Assembly: GCA_905250115.1 (NCBI GenBank)
Contig: CAJNOI010000194.1
Coordinates: 1 to 64,000 of the forward strand
Origin: Adineta steineri
Lineage: Eukaryota > Rotifera > Eurotatoria > Adinetida > Adinetidae
Reading direction: 5' to 3'
Length of the DNA: 64,000 bases
Below the pieces are notes generated by a model. It saw nothing but the letters and a program-made list of their open reading frames with translations. It did no database searches and had not been told where the DNA came from. The number at the start of each line of letters is the position of its first letter. Position 1 is the first letter of the stretch. Below, in pieces: positions 1 through 14,600 of the stretch. The position numbers were made by a program, and so were the translations under genes.

Positions 1-2738
1 AATTTTTTTTCTATTGTACCTGTTGTCTTGTCAATAGTTGAAAATGATTGGATTAAGTATTTAAATTTGATCATTTAGAGGAAGAAAAAAAAAGGTATAT
101 TGATGACATTTACCATTGTTAATGAACAACTGTCTATGAAAGGAAGATTGAATATCAAATAACGATAACCTTCCAAATGAGAGTTTTTATCATGACCTTT
201 ATCTCTTTCTGTTTGGTGTTTTAACAAGTTCATTCATTTTATCGTATAACAAAAAGATTAAATTCATACGTCTGTTCTAACAAAAATATTGTTGAATTAG
301 AGAATAAATCAAATATGATAATAATAATGAAAAAATATAATTGTTTATGAAAAAAAATAAATAAAATAAATATTCGCATGATTGATTTTTAAAATATTTG
401 CATGAATAAAGCCTTCTTTTTTTTTTTGTTCGTTTCTTTCGAACAGAATAGAAAGAGAAAAAAAAGAAATCATGTCGAACTTACTTTATGATTATCGGTT
501 GAAACAAGTATCAAACCTTCAATCGGTTGATCACGAGTATATGATGATGATAATGATAATGATAACTTCTTTTATCAATCATTGTTAATTATAGGTGTTA
601 GATATAAAATAACAGTATGATATCTAATATGAATAAATGAAGAAAAAAAACGAAATAAACTTTTTAATTATATAAATAATGATGAGGCGGATAAGGTAAG
701 AAGAAGAAGTAAAATTCAATAATTATTATTCGTATATGAGAGAAAAGGATATAAACTATTCTATTCGAGGGAAGGTTAACACGGCTAGATGCATATATTT
801 AAAAGTCTATTTGCGCGAAAAAACACAGTCGCTTCTTTATGACAGTATGTATGCATATATATATATATATAAATATATATGCGATACAATTTCAGCTTTA
901 GGGTTTTTTGCATCCATGTATGTGTGTACCGCCTTACTTCATTTTTTTTCATCACTCAAAAAGAAGAAAAAAAAGAAGAAAAAAAAAGACGTCAATCGAG
1001 TATTCTTAACTATTTGTTACATATACACATATACATAGACGAAAAAAAAAAGTTTTGTATATACATGAAGATCAATTTCATTATTGTCGTTGGATGATAG
1101 TCAAACACCTGTTTTATCCATTTGTTGATAAGACGAAAGAGAAAAAAAAAGAAAAAAGAGTAAGAGACATAAATACAACGACATTTTACGATATCATGAG
1201 ATGTATAAGAGTAATATTTAATCGATAAAGATACTCATTTTAGACTCAACTAACATATGGATAATATCTACGCATTTTATTCGTAAATACGTTCGTTCTT
1301 CTACTAAAATTGTATATATATATGTATATATTCGAACGTCTATTAAGTCAAACTGTTCGCTTGTTTTCTTTTACTTAATTCATTTTATTTCGATTATATC
1401 ATATATATATATATATAACTATTCTTGTCGCTGTTCATATGTATTTGTATTTGTTTGATCCCTCAATGAACATATACATATGCATATTGTGATACATACG
1501 GATGCATTTATAAGAGTCTTCAATGAACATTTGAGAGATGTAATAATATAAAATATGATAAAAATGACAGCGAATTACGAATAAATACAGCTGATTTTTC
1601 TTTTTAATCTATGAGAATATTCGAAAAAACTAGATAAGATGTGTTGTTGTTATTCGATATAATCAATGAAATATAATATTTTTTAGATAAAATTTACTAG
1701 TCTTTTCGTATATAAGAAAAGAAATAGTCTATTTCACTGGAATGATCTTTTTTTATTAAACAAATCAATTGTGTTCGCATGATTAATTTCTTAAATATAT
1801 ACAATATATATTATAGGAACTATTATAAAAATATTTATTATAATAAATTTTGTTTTTCGATCAAATTATAATTGTTTATGCAAATTATGCTTATTAAATA
1901 ATATTATAGTGCAAATTAACGTTAAACTGCTACTAGAAATAAAATATTTTTTTTCCGCACAGTTAATTTATACTGATAAATTATGTAAAACTTCTTTAGT
2001 TTTATCAAATTTGTAGTACGAAAATTTATTTTATAGTATCAAAGAGATCTTTTTCAACAACATGTCATAAAAAAAACTACTGTAGACATAAAATCATTCT
2101 TCACCATAACTAAAACTAACTTTCTGCAGGATAATAAATCGTGTTTATCATTTTACTTTCAACTAACCATTAATTGAAGTTTTAAATTTAATTCTATGAT
2201 TATTTTCTTAATAATAATTGAAATATTCAAAAAAAGAATTTTTATTCACGATCGTTTTATTTTAGTCTTTAATATACAGTGTATCAAAGTGTTCAAATTA
2301 ACACTTTCGAAACAGCGAGAAATACATCACGCGTCAACAACTATACCACTTTATATGCTCTAAGAGCGATTCATATGTACATATATATATACAGACGAAC
2401 TAGTGTCACACCCAGGCGGTCTATGCATTACTATTATTATTACTAACGGGCCTACTAAAATGAGCCCTGAGGCGTAATAAAAACGATGTAATAGAATATC
2501 CTTGACCACTCATCATGAACGAATCAAACAGAAATAGTGAAATATTGCGCAAAGAGAGAAAAAGAAATATCGATCGTATACATATATGCTTATATAAAAA
2601 AGAGAACATAACGAAGCGTACCTATTGCTAATCGTGATTATTATTTTTCTCTATTCATATATATATATATATATAATATATATACGCATCTCTCCATTTA
2701 CTTTTCTCCTATCTTTTTGATTGTCAATCAATTGGAAG
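1..2738. other. Intergenic, AT-rich, no gene recognised
   Basis: I see no supportable coding region here. The stretch holds long A and T runs and several (TA)n or (ATAT)n microsatellites, near 857, 1312, 1397, 2388 and 2657. The open frames at 736-1097 run through A-rich and TA repeats and look like chance. The last tens of bases are the likely promoter and 5' leader of the MARVEL gene that starts at 2793. Confidence 0.6.
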
Positions 2739-2783
2739 GTAAGTGAATCTTTTCATAATACTCACAAATACAAATTTATTTAG
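2739..2783 (+). other. Predicted 5'-UTR intron of the MARVEL gene
   Basis: A GTAAGT donor at 2739 and a TTTATTTAG acceptor ending at 2783 bracket 45 nt just upstream of the ATG at 2793. Size and consensus match the coding introns of the same gene. Without transcript data this is inference. Confidence 0.5.
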
Positions 2784-2792
2784 ATATTATAA

Positions 2793-3613
2793 ATGACTGG
2801 AACATTTGATTACGGATATTTAAGTACACCAACAGGTCAACTTAATATTGCTGAAATAGTATGTTAAATTCATTTTCTCATGGTTGTTATTGAAACATAT
2901 GAAGTGATTTTAGGTTTGTTTAATTGGTGCTTTGATTAGTATTGGATTTACATCACGTTTATATTGTGAATTAGTTGATAATTTACAATGGATTTATCCT
3001 GAACTAAGTACATTACTTGTTCGATCAACTTATCAAGCATTTGCTATATTTTGTTTTACTGTAACAATTGTAATTCTTATTGTACATATTTATGGTATAC
3101 GTTTTACAGGTAGAAATTATTCTTATATAAATCGAATTGTAAGAATTTATTTATTTCAATTCGATTGAGAAGATTATTCTTTTTTCTAAGTGTTTAATTT
3201 TTAATGTCATCATGGGACTTATGATGATAATAATTGGTATATGTGCAGCATTTTGGGAAGATAAACTTAGACGTACACCTGCTATTATTCGACGAGGATA
3301 TTTAGAAAATGGATATCAACAAATTTACGGTGAGACAACTCATCCACGACCAGGTGCAGCAGCAGCAGCAGCCGTAAGTTTATGGAATGAACAACAAGAA
3401 CAAAAAAAAGATTTTACAATTATTTTTTTTTCTACTTAGGTCTTTGCTATTTTAACTGGTATTCTATTTATTATTGAAGCCTGTACACGACCTATGTTAG
3501 ATACAGGTGTAAAACCTGTTCCAACACATTATACAATACCAGTTATACCTCAACGTGAAGTGATAAAGAATAACAAAGGTGAACGTATAATACCGATCGA
3601 AAGAATAATATGA
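2793..3613 (+). CDS. MARVEL-type four-transmembrane protein
   Basis: Four exons are joined in frame: 2793-2858, 2914-3138, 3191-3373 and 3440-3613 (215 aa). All three introns are phase 0, GT-AG and 52-66 nt. The N terminus (LSTPTGQLNIAEI) is typical of the start of MARVEL domains, and four hydrophobic segments follow, starting near residues 23, 62, 98 and 159. A six-alanine run encoded by GCA/GCC codons precedes the last membrane segment. The C-terminal tail is basic and polar. MARVEL proteins (CMTM, synaptophysin-like) act in membrane apposition and vesicle trafficking. I assign the fold from topology and the N-terminal motif, not from a search, and the subfamily is unclear. The ATG was chosen because it follows the predicted 5'-UTR intron and gives the conserved N terminus. 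Confidence 0.75.
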
Positions 3614-4339
3614 CATATTCAAGTAGAAATAGATTTCTATGTAATTTTTGCTACGCTTTTATTATATTTTAAAATCAATAGAAAAATCTTTATGATTAAT
3701 AAAAAGACAAACACTTGTATTCGATTTTCTTTCAAGATTGAACAATTATGCCTTTTATAGATATTATATCGATTAAATTGAAATACGTGTTTATAGTTGT
3801 GTGAATGAAACTGAAGATGTCGAAAAGGAAATTTAATTTGAATGAACTAAATAAAATAAACAGATCATTGAATCTGAATAATGTTCATATTAATAATGTT
3901 GAAAGAATTTCAAGGTCATTAAATATAGGTAAGTGCATATTCAAAGGGTAATTCTTTAGAGACTATCACTGAGTACATTATGAAAAGGTATACTAGTCAG
4001 TTAGTTACAACTATGTCATTGGAAATGTGATAGAAATTGTTTATTTTGCCATAAGTTTTAATTCTGCAATATAGTGAACTGAAACTTTTTATTGAGACAG
4101 AAGTAGGTTTATCATATGATGTTGATCATTTTATGTATGTTTAATAATATGTCGCTGCTCTCTTCTTTCATAGTTAAAACCGCGTTGAATAATGCGCAAT
4201 ATTCTGATTCGAAATAAACAAATATTTTTGTTGTAATACAACTTCAAAGAGGTTTACTGCATGAATTGTATTAGTCGAATAATACATCTCACATTATTCA
4301 CTCTTAGTGTAGACAAACATAAGAGTTTATTTCATTGAA
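3614..4339. other. Intergenic between MARVEL and oligoribonuclease genes
   Basis: There is no convincing gene. An open stretch at 3805-3930 ends at a GTAAGT donor and encodes a basic, Asn-rich peptide, but no matching downstream exon could be found. AATAAA-like signals near 3702 and 3850 could end the MARVEL transcript. Confidence 0.5.
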
Positions 4340-5370
4340 ATGGCAACTGATGAAGATGTATTAATATGGATCGATTTAGAAATGGATGGATTAGATTTAA
4401 ATAAAAATTTTATTCTAGAAATTGCATGTATTCTTACGGATTTTAATTTAACAAATATTCATGAAGGTAATTTTTGTTTTTTTGTGTATTAATATTTTCT
4501 ATTGATTTAGGTCCTGATCTTGTTATTCATCATCCAAAATCACTAATGGATGCAATGGGACCTTGGTGTATGGAACATCATACAAAATCAGGTCTTGTTC
4601 AACAAGTTTTAAATAGTAAATTAACTATGATCGATGCTGAAACTGAAATAATAAATTTTATTGAACAAACCATATCAACAATAACAAAAAATAAAAAACG
4701 TTTAATTCTTGCCGGTAATTCTGTTTATGTTGATCGTTATTTTATTGAAAAAGATATGCCACGTTTAAATTCTCTACTTGATCGATCAATTCTTGATTGT
4801 AGTACATTAAAAGAATTAATTCGTCGATTTAATTCTCAAATTTATCATAATGCACCAATTAAAGGTGGAAATCTTCATCGTGCATTGGATGATATTCGAA
4901 ATAGTATTGAAGAATTTCGATATTATCAAACAACAGCATTTGAAGAAAAACAACAAATTCAAGAAGAAACTTTATCATCAAATAAAAATATTTCACAATA
5001 TCTTGTATGGATTAATATTCATTCAACATTGATTCATTGTATTTTAACTGATAATACTCTTAATATAATTGATGAAATTACCGATGGAAAAACAGATGAT
5101 GATTTAATAAATTTTTTCTATCGAAATCGTATTCGTCAGGAACGAATGGTGGTTGTTGCTGGTACATATTTAGGTTCAGTTCGTGCTGAATTAAAAACTT
5201 TAGCACCGAATTTCAATGAATTCTGTCATTATCGATCAATTGATATTGATGTAATATCACTTATATGTGAAAAATGGTTTCCGAATATTTATAAACAACG
5301 ACCAATTGGTGATGATTTAAAACATTCTATTGAACTTCTTCGCTTTTATCGATCAAATATATTTAAATAA
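4340..5370 (+). CDS. Oligoribonuclease with a duplicated, catalytically dead second domain
   Basis: Two exons, 4340-4466 and 4511-5370, give 328 aa. Residues 1-185 are a DEDDh oligoribonuclease (Orn/REXO2), the 3'-5' exonuclease that clears 2-5-nt RNAs. The catalytic set is complete: D12 and E14 in WIDLEMDGLD, D117 in AGNSVYVDRYF, H165 and D170 in HRALDDI. Residues 195-328 repeat the same architecture: LVWINIHS aligns with LIWIDLEM, VVVAGTYLGSVRAEL with LILAGNSVYVDRYF, and IGDDLKHSIELLRFY with ALDDIRNSIEEFRYY. In this second copy four of the five metal or catalytic residues are changed (D to N211, E to H213, D to V266, H to R306) and only the last Asp (D311) remains. Normal Orn/REXO2 has about 180-240 aa and one domain. 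A Lys/Gln/Glu-rich linker joins the two. Orn works as a dimer, so the second copy could act as an internal pseudo-subunit; that is inference. No mitochondrial presequence is apparent. Confidence 0.88.
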
Positions 5371-5411
5371 AATAGATATATAACAAAAGAGAATTAAAAA
5401 AATCTTTTTTT

Positions 5412-8400
5412 TTATAAAACATTGAAAAAAAGAGGAAAAACACTTTTGACTAATTGTTTTGTTTTATCATCATTTTTTGTTGTTGCTGTTGTTGTTATGG
5501 TTCTATGAGCAGAAGGTGGTGCAGTTGTTGGACGATTTGTCGAACGAGCAGATAGAATACTAGGATGATTATTTGATGATGACGATGAATTAATCGAACT
5601 GTTTACTCGAGTTAAATGTGACGAATGATATTGATTTGATTGTTGAGGTACAGAGGAGGATGAAGTTTGTAAAGATAAATTTATATTACGAACACAAATA
5701 GTAAGTAATTGATTAACACTGTCAAGTAGCGAAGAAGCATCGGGAAATTTACGTTGAGATAAGAGAAAAAATGCTTCAATAAAAGCTGAAAATGGTAAAC
5801 CTAAAATTATGAATATGACATTATTTACATCTATTATTTGTCTGATAAATCTACCTGTTGAAGGAGTACGTAAAACAAATTGTTGCCATTTTCTTAATAT
5901 TTGATAATAGAGAATATCTATTGAAGATGTTGTAATTGTTTCATTATTAATTCCACATATACTATTTAATTACAAAAATTACCGTTAATTAAGTTTTAGA
6001 GTGATTTTGACATACTTTATAAAACTACGAAATTGTAGACTAGTCATTGTTTTATGTCCAAGTATAGTAACAAATTGAATGTAAATATAAGCAATTTTAT
6101 CTAATAAAATTAAATGTTGATATTTTGTTTTTTGAATTGATGAAAAAATAAGTTTTAATTTTTTATCGGATTCAATTCGAATTGTTGATCGATAACGACT
6201 TGTTGCAGATTTAATAATTGGTCGTCTACTCATAGCAGATGATATTCGATATGGATGAATCGAACTTGTTTCAGGTAATAATGTAATAGGTGGTCCAATT
6301 TCATCATCATCTTCTTCTGTATCGGAGATGTTTTTCGTTTTTCTAATTAGAAGATTTGTTGATGGTTTCATTTGTTCTTGTTGTAAATCTTCAGATTCTT
6401 TTTTTTTACGTTCAGGTGGTCGAGAGAATAATGGATTGGATTTTAAATCAAAATGTTTTCGTGCACTTTTAATTCTTTCATATCGTTCATCAATCCGACG
6501 TTGAGCTACTTTTTCAAGACGTTGTGATAATAATTCATCGTTCGCTTCTTTTTGATTATGACGTGCTCTAAATTTTATTGAATAAAGAACGAATTAATTA
6601 TTGAATTTAGAAAAATATGAATGATACAAATATTGAGATAGTTCCCTTATTAGCGATATGATATACTACCTCAACTGTGCCTCAGAAATCGACTTTCCAT
6701 CAGGATTGCTCCCACTCCTCAATGCTTTTTTGGATCCGCCACTGTATTTAACAGAACATATATTGATTATATATACACTAGTTTTGAAATAGAATCTACT
6801 TACAGTGTATTTAATTTTTTCTTTGGCAATGCTAATTTGAGTGTTTCTAATATTAATGGTTTTTTAATTTCTTCATCTATTGGACTTGATTGATAAACTA
6901 ATTTTCCTACAAATTAATGACAAAAAATTTTTCTTTTATGGAAAATTATAAATGAATTCTACCTGTATCATTTTCTTTATCAAAATCAATTCGAAGTGAA
7001 GGATTTGCATTAACTTCCAATAACATTGGTTTTAAATCATCCGTAAGAATAATATCAAAACCAACAATCTATATATATATGAAAAAATTCATTCATATCT
7101 AAATAAATATTTTCTATACTTGAAAACATGATACATTAGATTTCTTTGCAGATGGTAATTCAAATTCATATTCAACACGAAGTTCAGGTAAAATTGCTAA
7201 AATAGTTTTATTAATCATTTCTGTAATTAATATTTTTGTTTTTTCTATTTTATCATCACCAAACATATGAATCAATTGAGCCCAAACGGTACTCAGTGTA
7301 CGTTTACTCCCATCAGTTTGTTTACTATCAAATGCATGTTTATAATTTGAACTCCGTTTATTTAAAGAATAATTTGTTAAATGCATATATGTTTGATGAA
7401 GATTTTCAGTTGATGGTGGATTATAATTAATTGTTGCAAAACGAACTAGTCCTTCATCATATAAATAGATTTCTAATGGATATATATTTAGAATAAGAAC
7501 ATAAATTCGTAAATCAAATTTAAGTCCATTAATTAATAATGGTCGATCGAGATATTCTTTAAATAATTGAATAGGTTATTTAAAAAAACTCTTATTTAGA
7601 CAAACCTTGTATAACATGTGGACGATTAGTAACAATATAATGAGCTGGATCTCGAACTAAATAAATACCTTCACCTTGCGAACCATCTACGAAAGAATAA
7701 GCAAAAAATAAATTTAAGTTTCCTTGATAATAAAAAGATTTAACCTGATGGTTTAACAATGAATGTTGTTAATGAACGATCATGTTTTCTATCTTGTTGA
7801 TGAATATAACGTACATCATCTTTAAACTGTTGATTTTGTTCAGGTAAAAACCATGTTTTAGGATAAAAATCAAATTCATTTGGAAATAATAATCTCATAT
7901 TATTTAATGAACGTGTTAAATGAACTTTACGTAATAAATCATTCATACTTGGAAATTTATTAATTCGACCTGAATTAATTGTAAAATTTGTATTACCCTC
8001 ATGAAATGATGATGAATGCCAATAAATATCAGAATCAGGCATTGTACTAAATGTACACTAGAAAAATAAATCATCAGAAAACAATATAATTCATGTAAAT
8101 TAAATACTTCTTTCCATCCAAGTTCTTTAATACACATTCGAACTACATCAAGATTCGAACGTGCTTTACTTGTATCGACTGTTATTTGATGTTTTCCTAT
8201 ATTATTATTATTATTATCTTCAGTTTTTGTTGTTATTGTTAATTTTGATAGTTTTGTTGAATTGACATCAGTTTGTAAGGATGACATTGGTATTTTTTTT
8301 TCTGATGATTGTTTTGCTGCTGATTTGATTTTTCTCGGACGTTTTGGTGTTTTTATTCTTTTACTGGGTTTTGGATTTACTAAATCTACTTGACTTGCTT

Positions 8401-8611
8401 GATTAATAAGTGTTTTATCTTGTTCATTATTATTATTATTATTATCATCATCAGAAAAAGTATTTACACTTGTACATTTTAACAAAGGATCAATATCATC
8501 TTGATATATATTATCATTATCATTCTGTACCATCTCAGTCATTAAAACACTAAGAGGTCTAAGAAAATCATCTACTTTTTCTTCTTCTTCTTCTTCCCTG
8601 TTAGTTGCCAT
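5412..8611 (-). CDS. Tubulin tyrosine ligase-like polyglutamylase, TTLL6/11/13 group (closest to TTLL11)
   Basis: Nine exons on the minus strand keep frame throughout: 8611-8108, 8057-7745, 7686-7606, 7556-7120, 7068-6963, 6906-6804, 6567-6016, 5961-5855, 5800-5412 (863 aa). An acidic, low-complexity N terminus (about 160 aa, with Asn runs) precedes the TTL domain. Motifs in order are CIKELGWKE, RINKFPSMNDLLRK, FYPKTWFLPE, the ATP-grasp segment FIVKPSDGSQGEGIYLV, the start of exon 4 (EYLDRPLLINGLKFDLRIYV), MHLTNYSLNKRSSNY, and GFDIILTDDLKPMLLEVNAN with the Mg/ATP-binding acidic residues. The family adds glutamate side chains to tubulin tails of cilia and other microtubules. The SFHEGN segment between GWKE and the INKFP motif suggests TTLL11, from memory. 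The C-terminal 350 aa are charged, then Ser/Thr-rich. Most introns are about 45-65 nt, but 6568-6803 is 236 nt and holds a transposon-like end. The stop lies 41 nt from the convergent oligoribonuclease stop. Confidence 0.88.
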
Positions 8612-11600
8612 TGATCAGGATAATTGGAAATATTACACAAGAATTTTTAAGTTGCAAATGAAATCATACAATTTGTTCATTTCATTAAATATCTTAATAT
8701 GAAAATAAATTTTTGATGTTTAGGTTATTTTTTATTCGTAACAAGAGAAAAATGAGCTAGTCGGTTAAATATACTCACTTAAACGTTGTATTCGACACAC
8801 AATACTTTTATTAAAAACTGTATTTACTTTTGTGACATGCTTGTTTATGTAAGTTGACGACGGGAGAAAGACGCGTGTATACACTTTTCGATTCTTTTTC
8901 AACAATTGCTAATATTAATCTGATTTAATGAATTCATAAGTAAAGTCAACAAGATTTATTGATAAAGCAAAAGGAAAGAATGAATAAAATAGCACTTATT
9001 CGGTATCGAAATGAAAAATGAACTTAGTAAGTATTGAAATACGCAGAAAAAAGAATAAATAATGTAAAATTTTACTTAGAACTAAAAGCTGCATTTAATT
9101 TTAACAGATTTTACTTACAATTCTTTATCAGATAATGTATTTGTTATTTAACAAAAAAAAATAAATGTTGTTATCGTTGTTTTGTTCCATGATCGTTTGA
9201 TGTATGATCATTTTTTTATTTTTTTAACACTCCATGTTTTCTACCACAACGCAAAAATACCGTAGTAACGTTAATTTACAGAAAGAACAAAAAAATCGTC
9301 GATGACAACAACTATACAACATATGTGTTGTTAAATACAAACTACCGTTCTCTTTTTTTTGCTTTTTCATAGTTGATGAGAAAGTGTTGTATGGTGAACT
9401 AAAGATTGTTACAGTGCAACTTGTAGAAAATGATAGTTTTCGAAGCTTAATAACAGTTCGTTTATTTATGAATAAAACGCGACTATTTATAGGACAAGAA
9501 ATGGTTACTTTGAATTATTCGTATTTCTTGTAATACAATATAATCTAAGTAAATACTCAAGTGATGTCCTTTCATTCATCACCTGGAAATTTCAATATAA
9601 GTAAAAAAGAACGAATTAAGATAACGAAAGGAAAATCCCACATGATCATATATGAACAAAAGAAGGAAAATACCAGATAGATAGATCAGGAGCGGATCTA
9701 GGATTTTGGAAGGGGGGGGGCGATTTTGGCTAAAAGCTATTTTTCGAGTCCAATCGAAGTAGTGTGAATCTATTTTTTCGTTCATTTTTGCTGCAAAAAA
9801 AATTCGAAACGGGGGATCGCCCCCTCCTCCTAAACCCGCCACTGAGATAGATATATGTGAAGAAAAGGAAGAATAGGGAATAAACAATACATATGTTCGC
9901 TTATAAAGATGTCTCGTAATTAAATTTTGTTTTGAGTCTAAATCATATTACTCTGTCATAAGTTCTTGTGGATCTTTATTTATAATTCATTTTACAATCA
10001 CTCTATTCGAAAAATGCGTCAATTATATTATCGAGCATTGATGGATTATATCGTAAATATTTATCTGGATTGTGTGTAAAATGTTTGTGTGCAAATTTTG
10101 TATAAAATATTTGAAATTTATCCAAAATTACGCGTTTACTTTGAGTTCGTAATTGATCACGTAATAGTACATCATCAACAGTCAATTCTAAATGCTGTTG
10201 ACGAAGAGTATCAATAGCTGCATTCACCATGGAAAAACTTGTTTTCAATTGTTCTCGATCATGTTCTCGCAACTAGATAAAAAAAAATAGCAATACAAAG
10301 ACAGAATAGACACAAACGAACCTGAAGGTCAGAAAGATGATGTAGATCATCATAGTCAAACATTTGTTGAATGTTCGTAATCATAGGTGTATAACTAAAT
10401 ATATACAAGAATATAATTAGATATTACATTTTTTGAATAATATACCATTTCAAATACATTTTGACACTTATTTTTATGATATTACGTAAGTCTGATCGAA
10501 GATTTGGTTCATGTTTTTCGATGATGGCTAACAAGGATGGACTGAATAGAAGATAAAATAAATATTTACTCCGATAAAATGTTCTATTTTCTTACTGTTC
10601 AAGTCTTTTAAAAAAATAATTGATATTATTTAGAAGAAATATTGCTTGTAGTGTTTTATCGTGATCTGGAATGAGTGTTTTCAATTTGTGTGAAATATTC
10701 ATACGAAGTGATTGAATTAAATTAACTGAAATTAGTATGAAAAGATAATAAGAATATAAACAAAAAAATGCAATACTTATACCGATATATTCATTTAAGT
10801 TAAAAATGGATTTATTTATTGATAATGAAATAGTATCAGTGGCGACTTAATAAATATAATTATTGAATATAAAATATATAAATAAATTTTGTTACTTTTT
10901 TGTTCTTCGATATTAGTGAATTGAATAGTAGAAATCATAGGTTCATAATCAAAAAGATCTTCTATAAAATCGAATACATGTATTGTTAATGGATGTACAC
11001 CACCACCTTCACTTAATGCTGATGAATCATTTTTTACATCATATAATATTAAATGAAAACATTCTATAATCTAAAAGTATCTTAAAATAAAAATTTGTAT
11101 CAATCAAAATACTTACTGATTGTTCAAATATCGGCAAGAGTATCCCACTGAATTGATAACGTGAAGATACATCACTTTCCTGTAAGATATAAAACATTAC
11201 TCTTAAAATCCTGTTTTCTTTTTACTTGATTAATCTACTCACTTGATAGAATTTTGTTAAAGTAGATTCAGATTTGTGAAACCAATTTTTAATTGAAAAA
11301 AGACCAAAGAAAGCAAGTTTTCCCGTATCTATTTTACCTGGTAATTGTTTAATTGCTTCGCATAATTGTTGTCCTTCTTCAAGGATATATGTTAATGGTA
11401 ATTCCATTAATTTCGAAAGTACCATTGTTTTATATTCATTTTCGAAAACATAAAATAATAAATCTAAATCACGTAGCAGAAGAATGATAAATGCATCGAG
11501 TAAAAATTTATAATTATTTGTTTCTCGATTGTCAGTAAACGATACTGGAGGTGGTGCATGTTCGACATCAAGAAAATCAAAATGTACATTCATTTTTGGT

Positions 11601-14600
11601 AGGTGTAATAATGTAGGTTTTGATAATGATTCTCGACGACCAAATACAGGTGAATGTACGAAACGACGTCCTAATTCACTAATAAAAATTTGTTTCTATC
11701 GATATTGGTTAGTCAAAGAATATAATTAATTTACTTGATTTTTATTTTAACATGTTCTTTTATTGTATCTGTGCTGAGAGAAGAACGACGAGAGGATGAA
11801 CAGGAATTAACGTTCAGTAGATTAATGGATGCACGACGTACAGATTTCTGTCGTAAATGTTCGGCTAGTCTACAAGATAAGAAGTAATTATGAGTGTCAT
11901 AAATATAAACTACATACAATTTAAGAGATTTATGAACCATCATTCCTCTCTTTGTAGCATACGAATCAATAAGACCTAATTGAAATCCTTGTTCTTTAAA
12001 CCAATCAAAGATAATACGAAATCCACTTAAACCAGACACTATAAAAAGTTGAGATTTGTATAAAAAAAAAGATTTTCTAAGTATCCTTACGTTGAATATC
12101 ATCAGTATCGATTGGTGTGAATGATATTGATCGGCATAAATCAAGTAATTCTTGAGGTGGTATTGAGTTTGTAGATTTCATGATAAAATCATCACTTTCT
12201 TCAATAAGTTTCTGTCGTCCAATATTATATAATTCTATAACATATTTCTCTTCATCATGAACTGCGAGACTTTTGAAATATTTTAGCATATCATTAAGAT
12301 CATCTAATTCAATAAGATAATCAATGAGATGATCGCTGGGACCAGCAGTTATTATTGAAAATAATATATTTCGCATTTTATAATAGCGAAAAGTAGAATT
12401 TATAGCAGAACTATTCGATTCTATACAAGCTGCTAGACGTCGTAAATGTTTATTTTCTTTATTAATTCTATGAATAAGCTTCATTACAGATTGAATTTCT
12501 TGTTCAGTATTGTCTGGTTCTATTATAATTTGATTGATTAGTGAATTTGACTCACATTGTTCCTATTCAAACATTGATATCAATTAATTATAGTACAGAA
12601 TTTTTATAAATAAAGGTTTAGTTGTATTTACCTGTGACCAGTGAGGTTTTGAAGTCTGTCCATCATTTATTTGATTAATGTCAGTCATAAAAATACTTAT
12701 TCAACTACAATCTAAAACAGTCTATTGAAAATTAACGGAAGTTAACATATTTGTAACTACAATTTGCTGGCAAAGAATCGTTACTACTAATTTATTCACT
12801 TATATATTAATATTCTGTTACTTGAAAATAAAATAATTCATAATGATTCTTTATAATATTATACTAAAATATAAAGGCAAAATATTGGTTCTGTGTACAT
12901 AAAAGAAAAATATTTTAAGCGAAAACATAAGAATTACGCCCAGCAGCAGTATAAACACTACAATTTATGGTTCTGTTTCGTTCCATGTCTTTTGTAGACT
13001 CTTGAAATAAATAATACTGTATGCATTGGTTTATATATATTATTATTATATATTAAACAACGCATAAATTCTAAATACGAACGTTTAACCTCATGTAGTT
13101 ATACTAAGCCATTATTGCGATAAAAACAAATATAGTAGTTAATAATCAGCTAGTTATGATAACTATATCAGTTGTTCATAGTCATAGTTTATTATCTACA
13201 TTTTCGTTATCACGCATACATCCTTCTTCGATATAATAGTAGTAACTATAAAACAAAAAAAAGTAAAATTACTAAAAAAGATATGCTTCGGATAGACCAT
13301 ATTTGTATTTGATAAATAATGCTGTACGAATATATAGGATTAAGGTTTTCGTTGTTAATATTGACTATTACGATTATATGGATGATGAGATATTAACAAA
13401 GCTGGAAAGTAAATATTATTCTTTTTACGATCGATTTAACTATTCTTTACTTTTCAATTCTACACGTACCACAAATATAAATATCATTCATCTTTTACAC
13501 CAAATAACCTATTCCTTCCATGAAGGCAATTTCGAAATACTCCATGTATCTGTTAATCGTCACACATGATTCTATGCATTATTTTGTATCAATGTTTATT
13601 CGATTTCTGAAATCTATTCTATTGGTAAGAGTTAATCTTACTAATATGAATACATTCTATTGTTGCTTTTATTCAGTATAGTTATAATTGTGATTCCTAA
13701 ATACTGTAATGAAATTAGTAAACATCAGTTATTGCCAACAATGAATGTAGTTGTTTGTATTTCATATAATATTTGTTTATCGCTTCTTTCTTCTCAGTAG
13801 CACACAGAGTTAAATATTAGGACTCAAAGGATATATACGAAAGAAGTACATATAACTATGATACAGCATTTTGTTGGTAGCAGCGTTTGAATGATTTATT
13901 AACATTTAGATCAATGAATATGTAATCTTATTCAATCAAATTGAAAGACAAAGAGTTATATAATTCCCACAATAGATTATTTATCATAAAGTTCGAAATA
14001 TTTTCTCCCTCTTTGAGTAATTATCAACTTTCTAATTAGAATTTTTCATACAGAATCAATCGATCCGCCATGGTACACTTTCATATACCTCTAGAATGAT
14101 GTGTATGCTTTTTTTCTAACAGTGCTTACATTTCATTTCATCATCACATATTTTACTTCGGGTCGTAAGCTAAAAATGAAATTTCATTATTTCCAATCGG
14201 TTTATAGAAATATACTAAAGATTGCATCATGATATGTCGCAATAGTAACGCATGACTCAGGATAATTGTTTTTCTTACGCTTACCTTTAGGGAAATTTCG
14301 AAATATGATTTTTAAACTAGAGTATAAAAGACAATTTTTTAACGAACAAGAACATTCAAATCGAACATGTCTTCAACAGATACAACAGACCGATCTATAG
14401 CACCCGATCGGGAAGCTCTTAGTTTAATGACAAAATTAAAATTAGATCGATTCAAATTACGAAAAATAAAATTCGTAGAAGAGTATACTCAAATTATGGC
14501 ACGAATTAATGATTCTACGATGTCATCTTTCGACAAAGTTCAACTTGTAAGCAAAAGTATAGAAAATTTATTTGGTGAAGATGGTAAAACACGATATTTA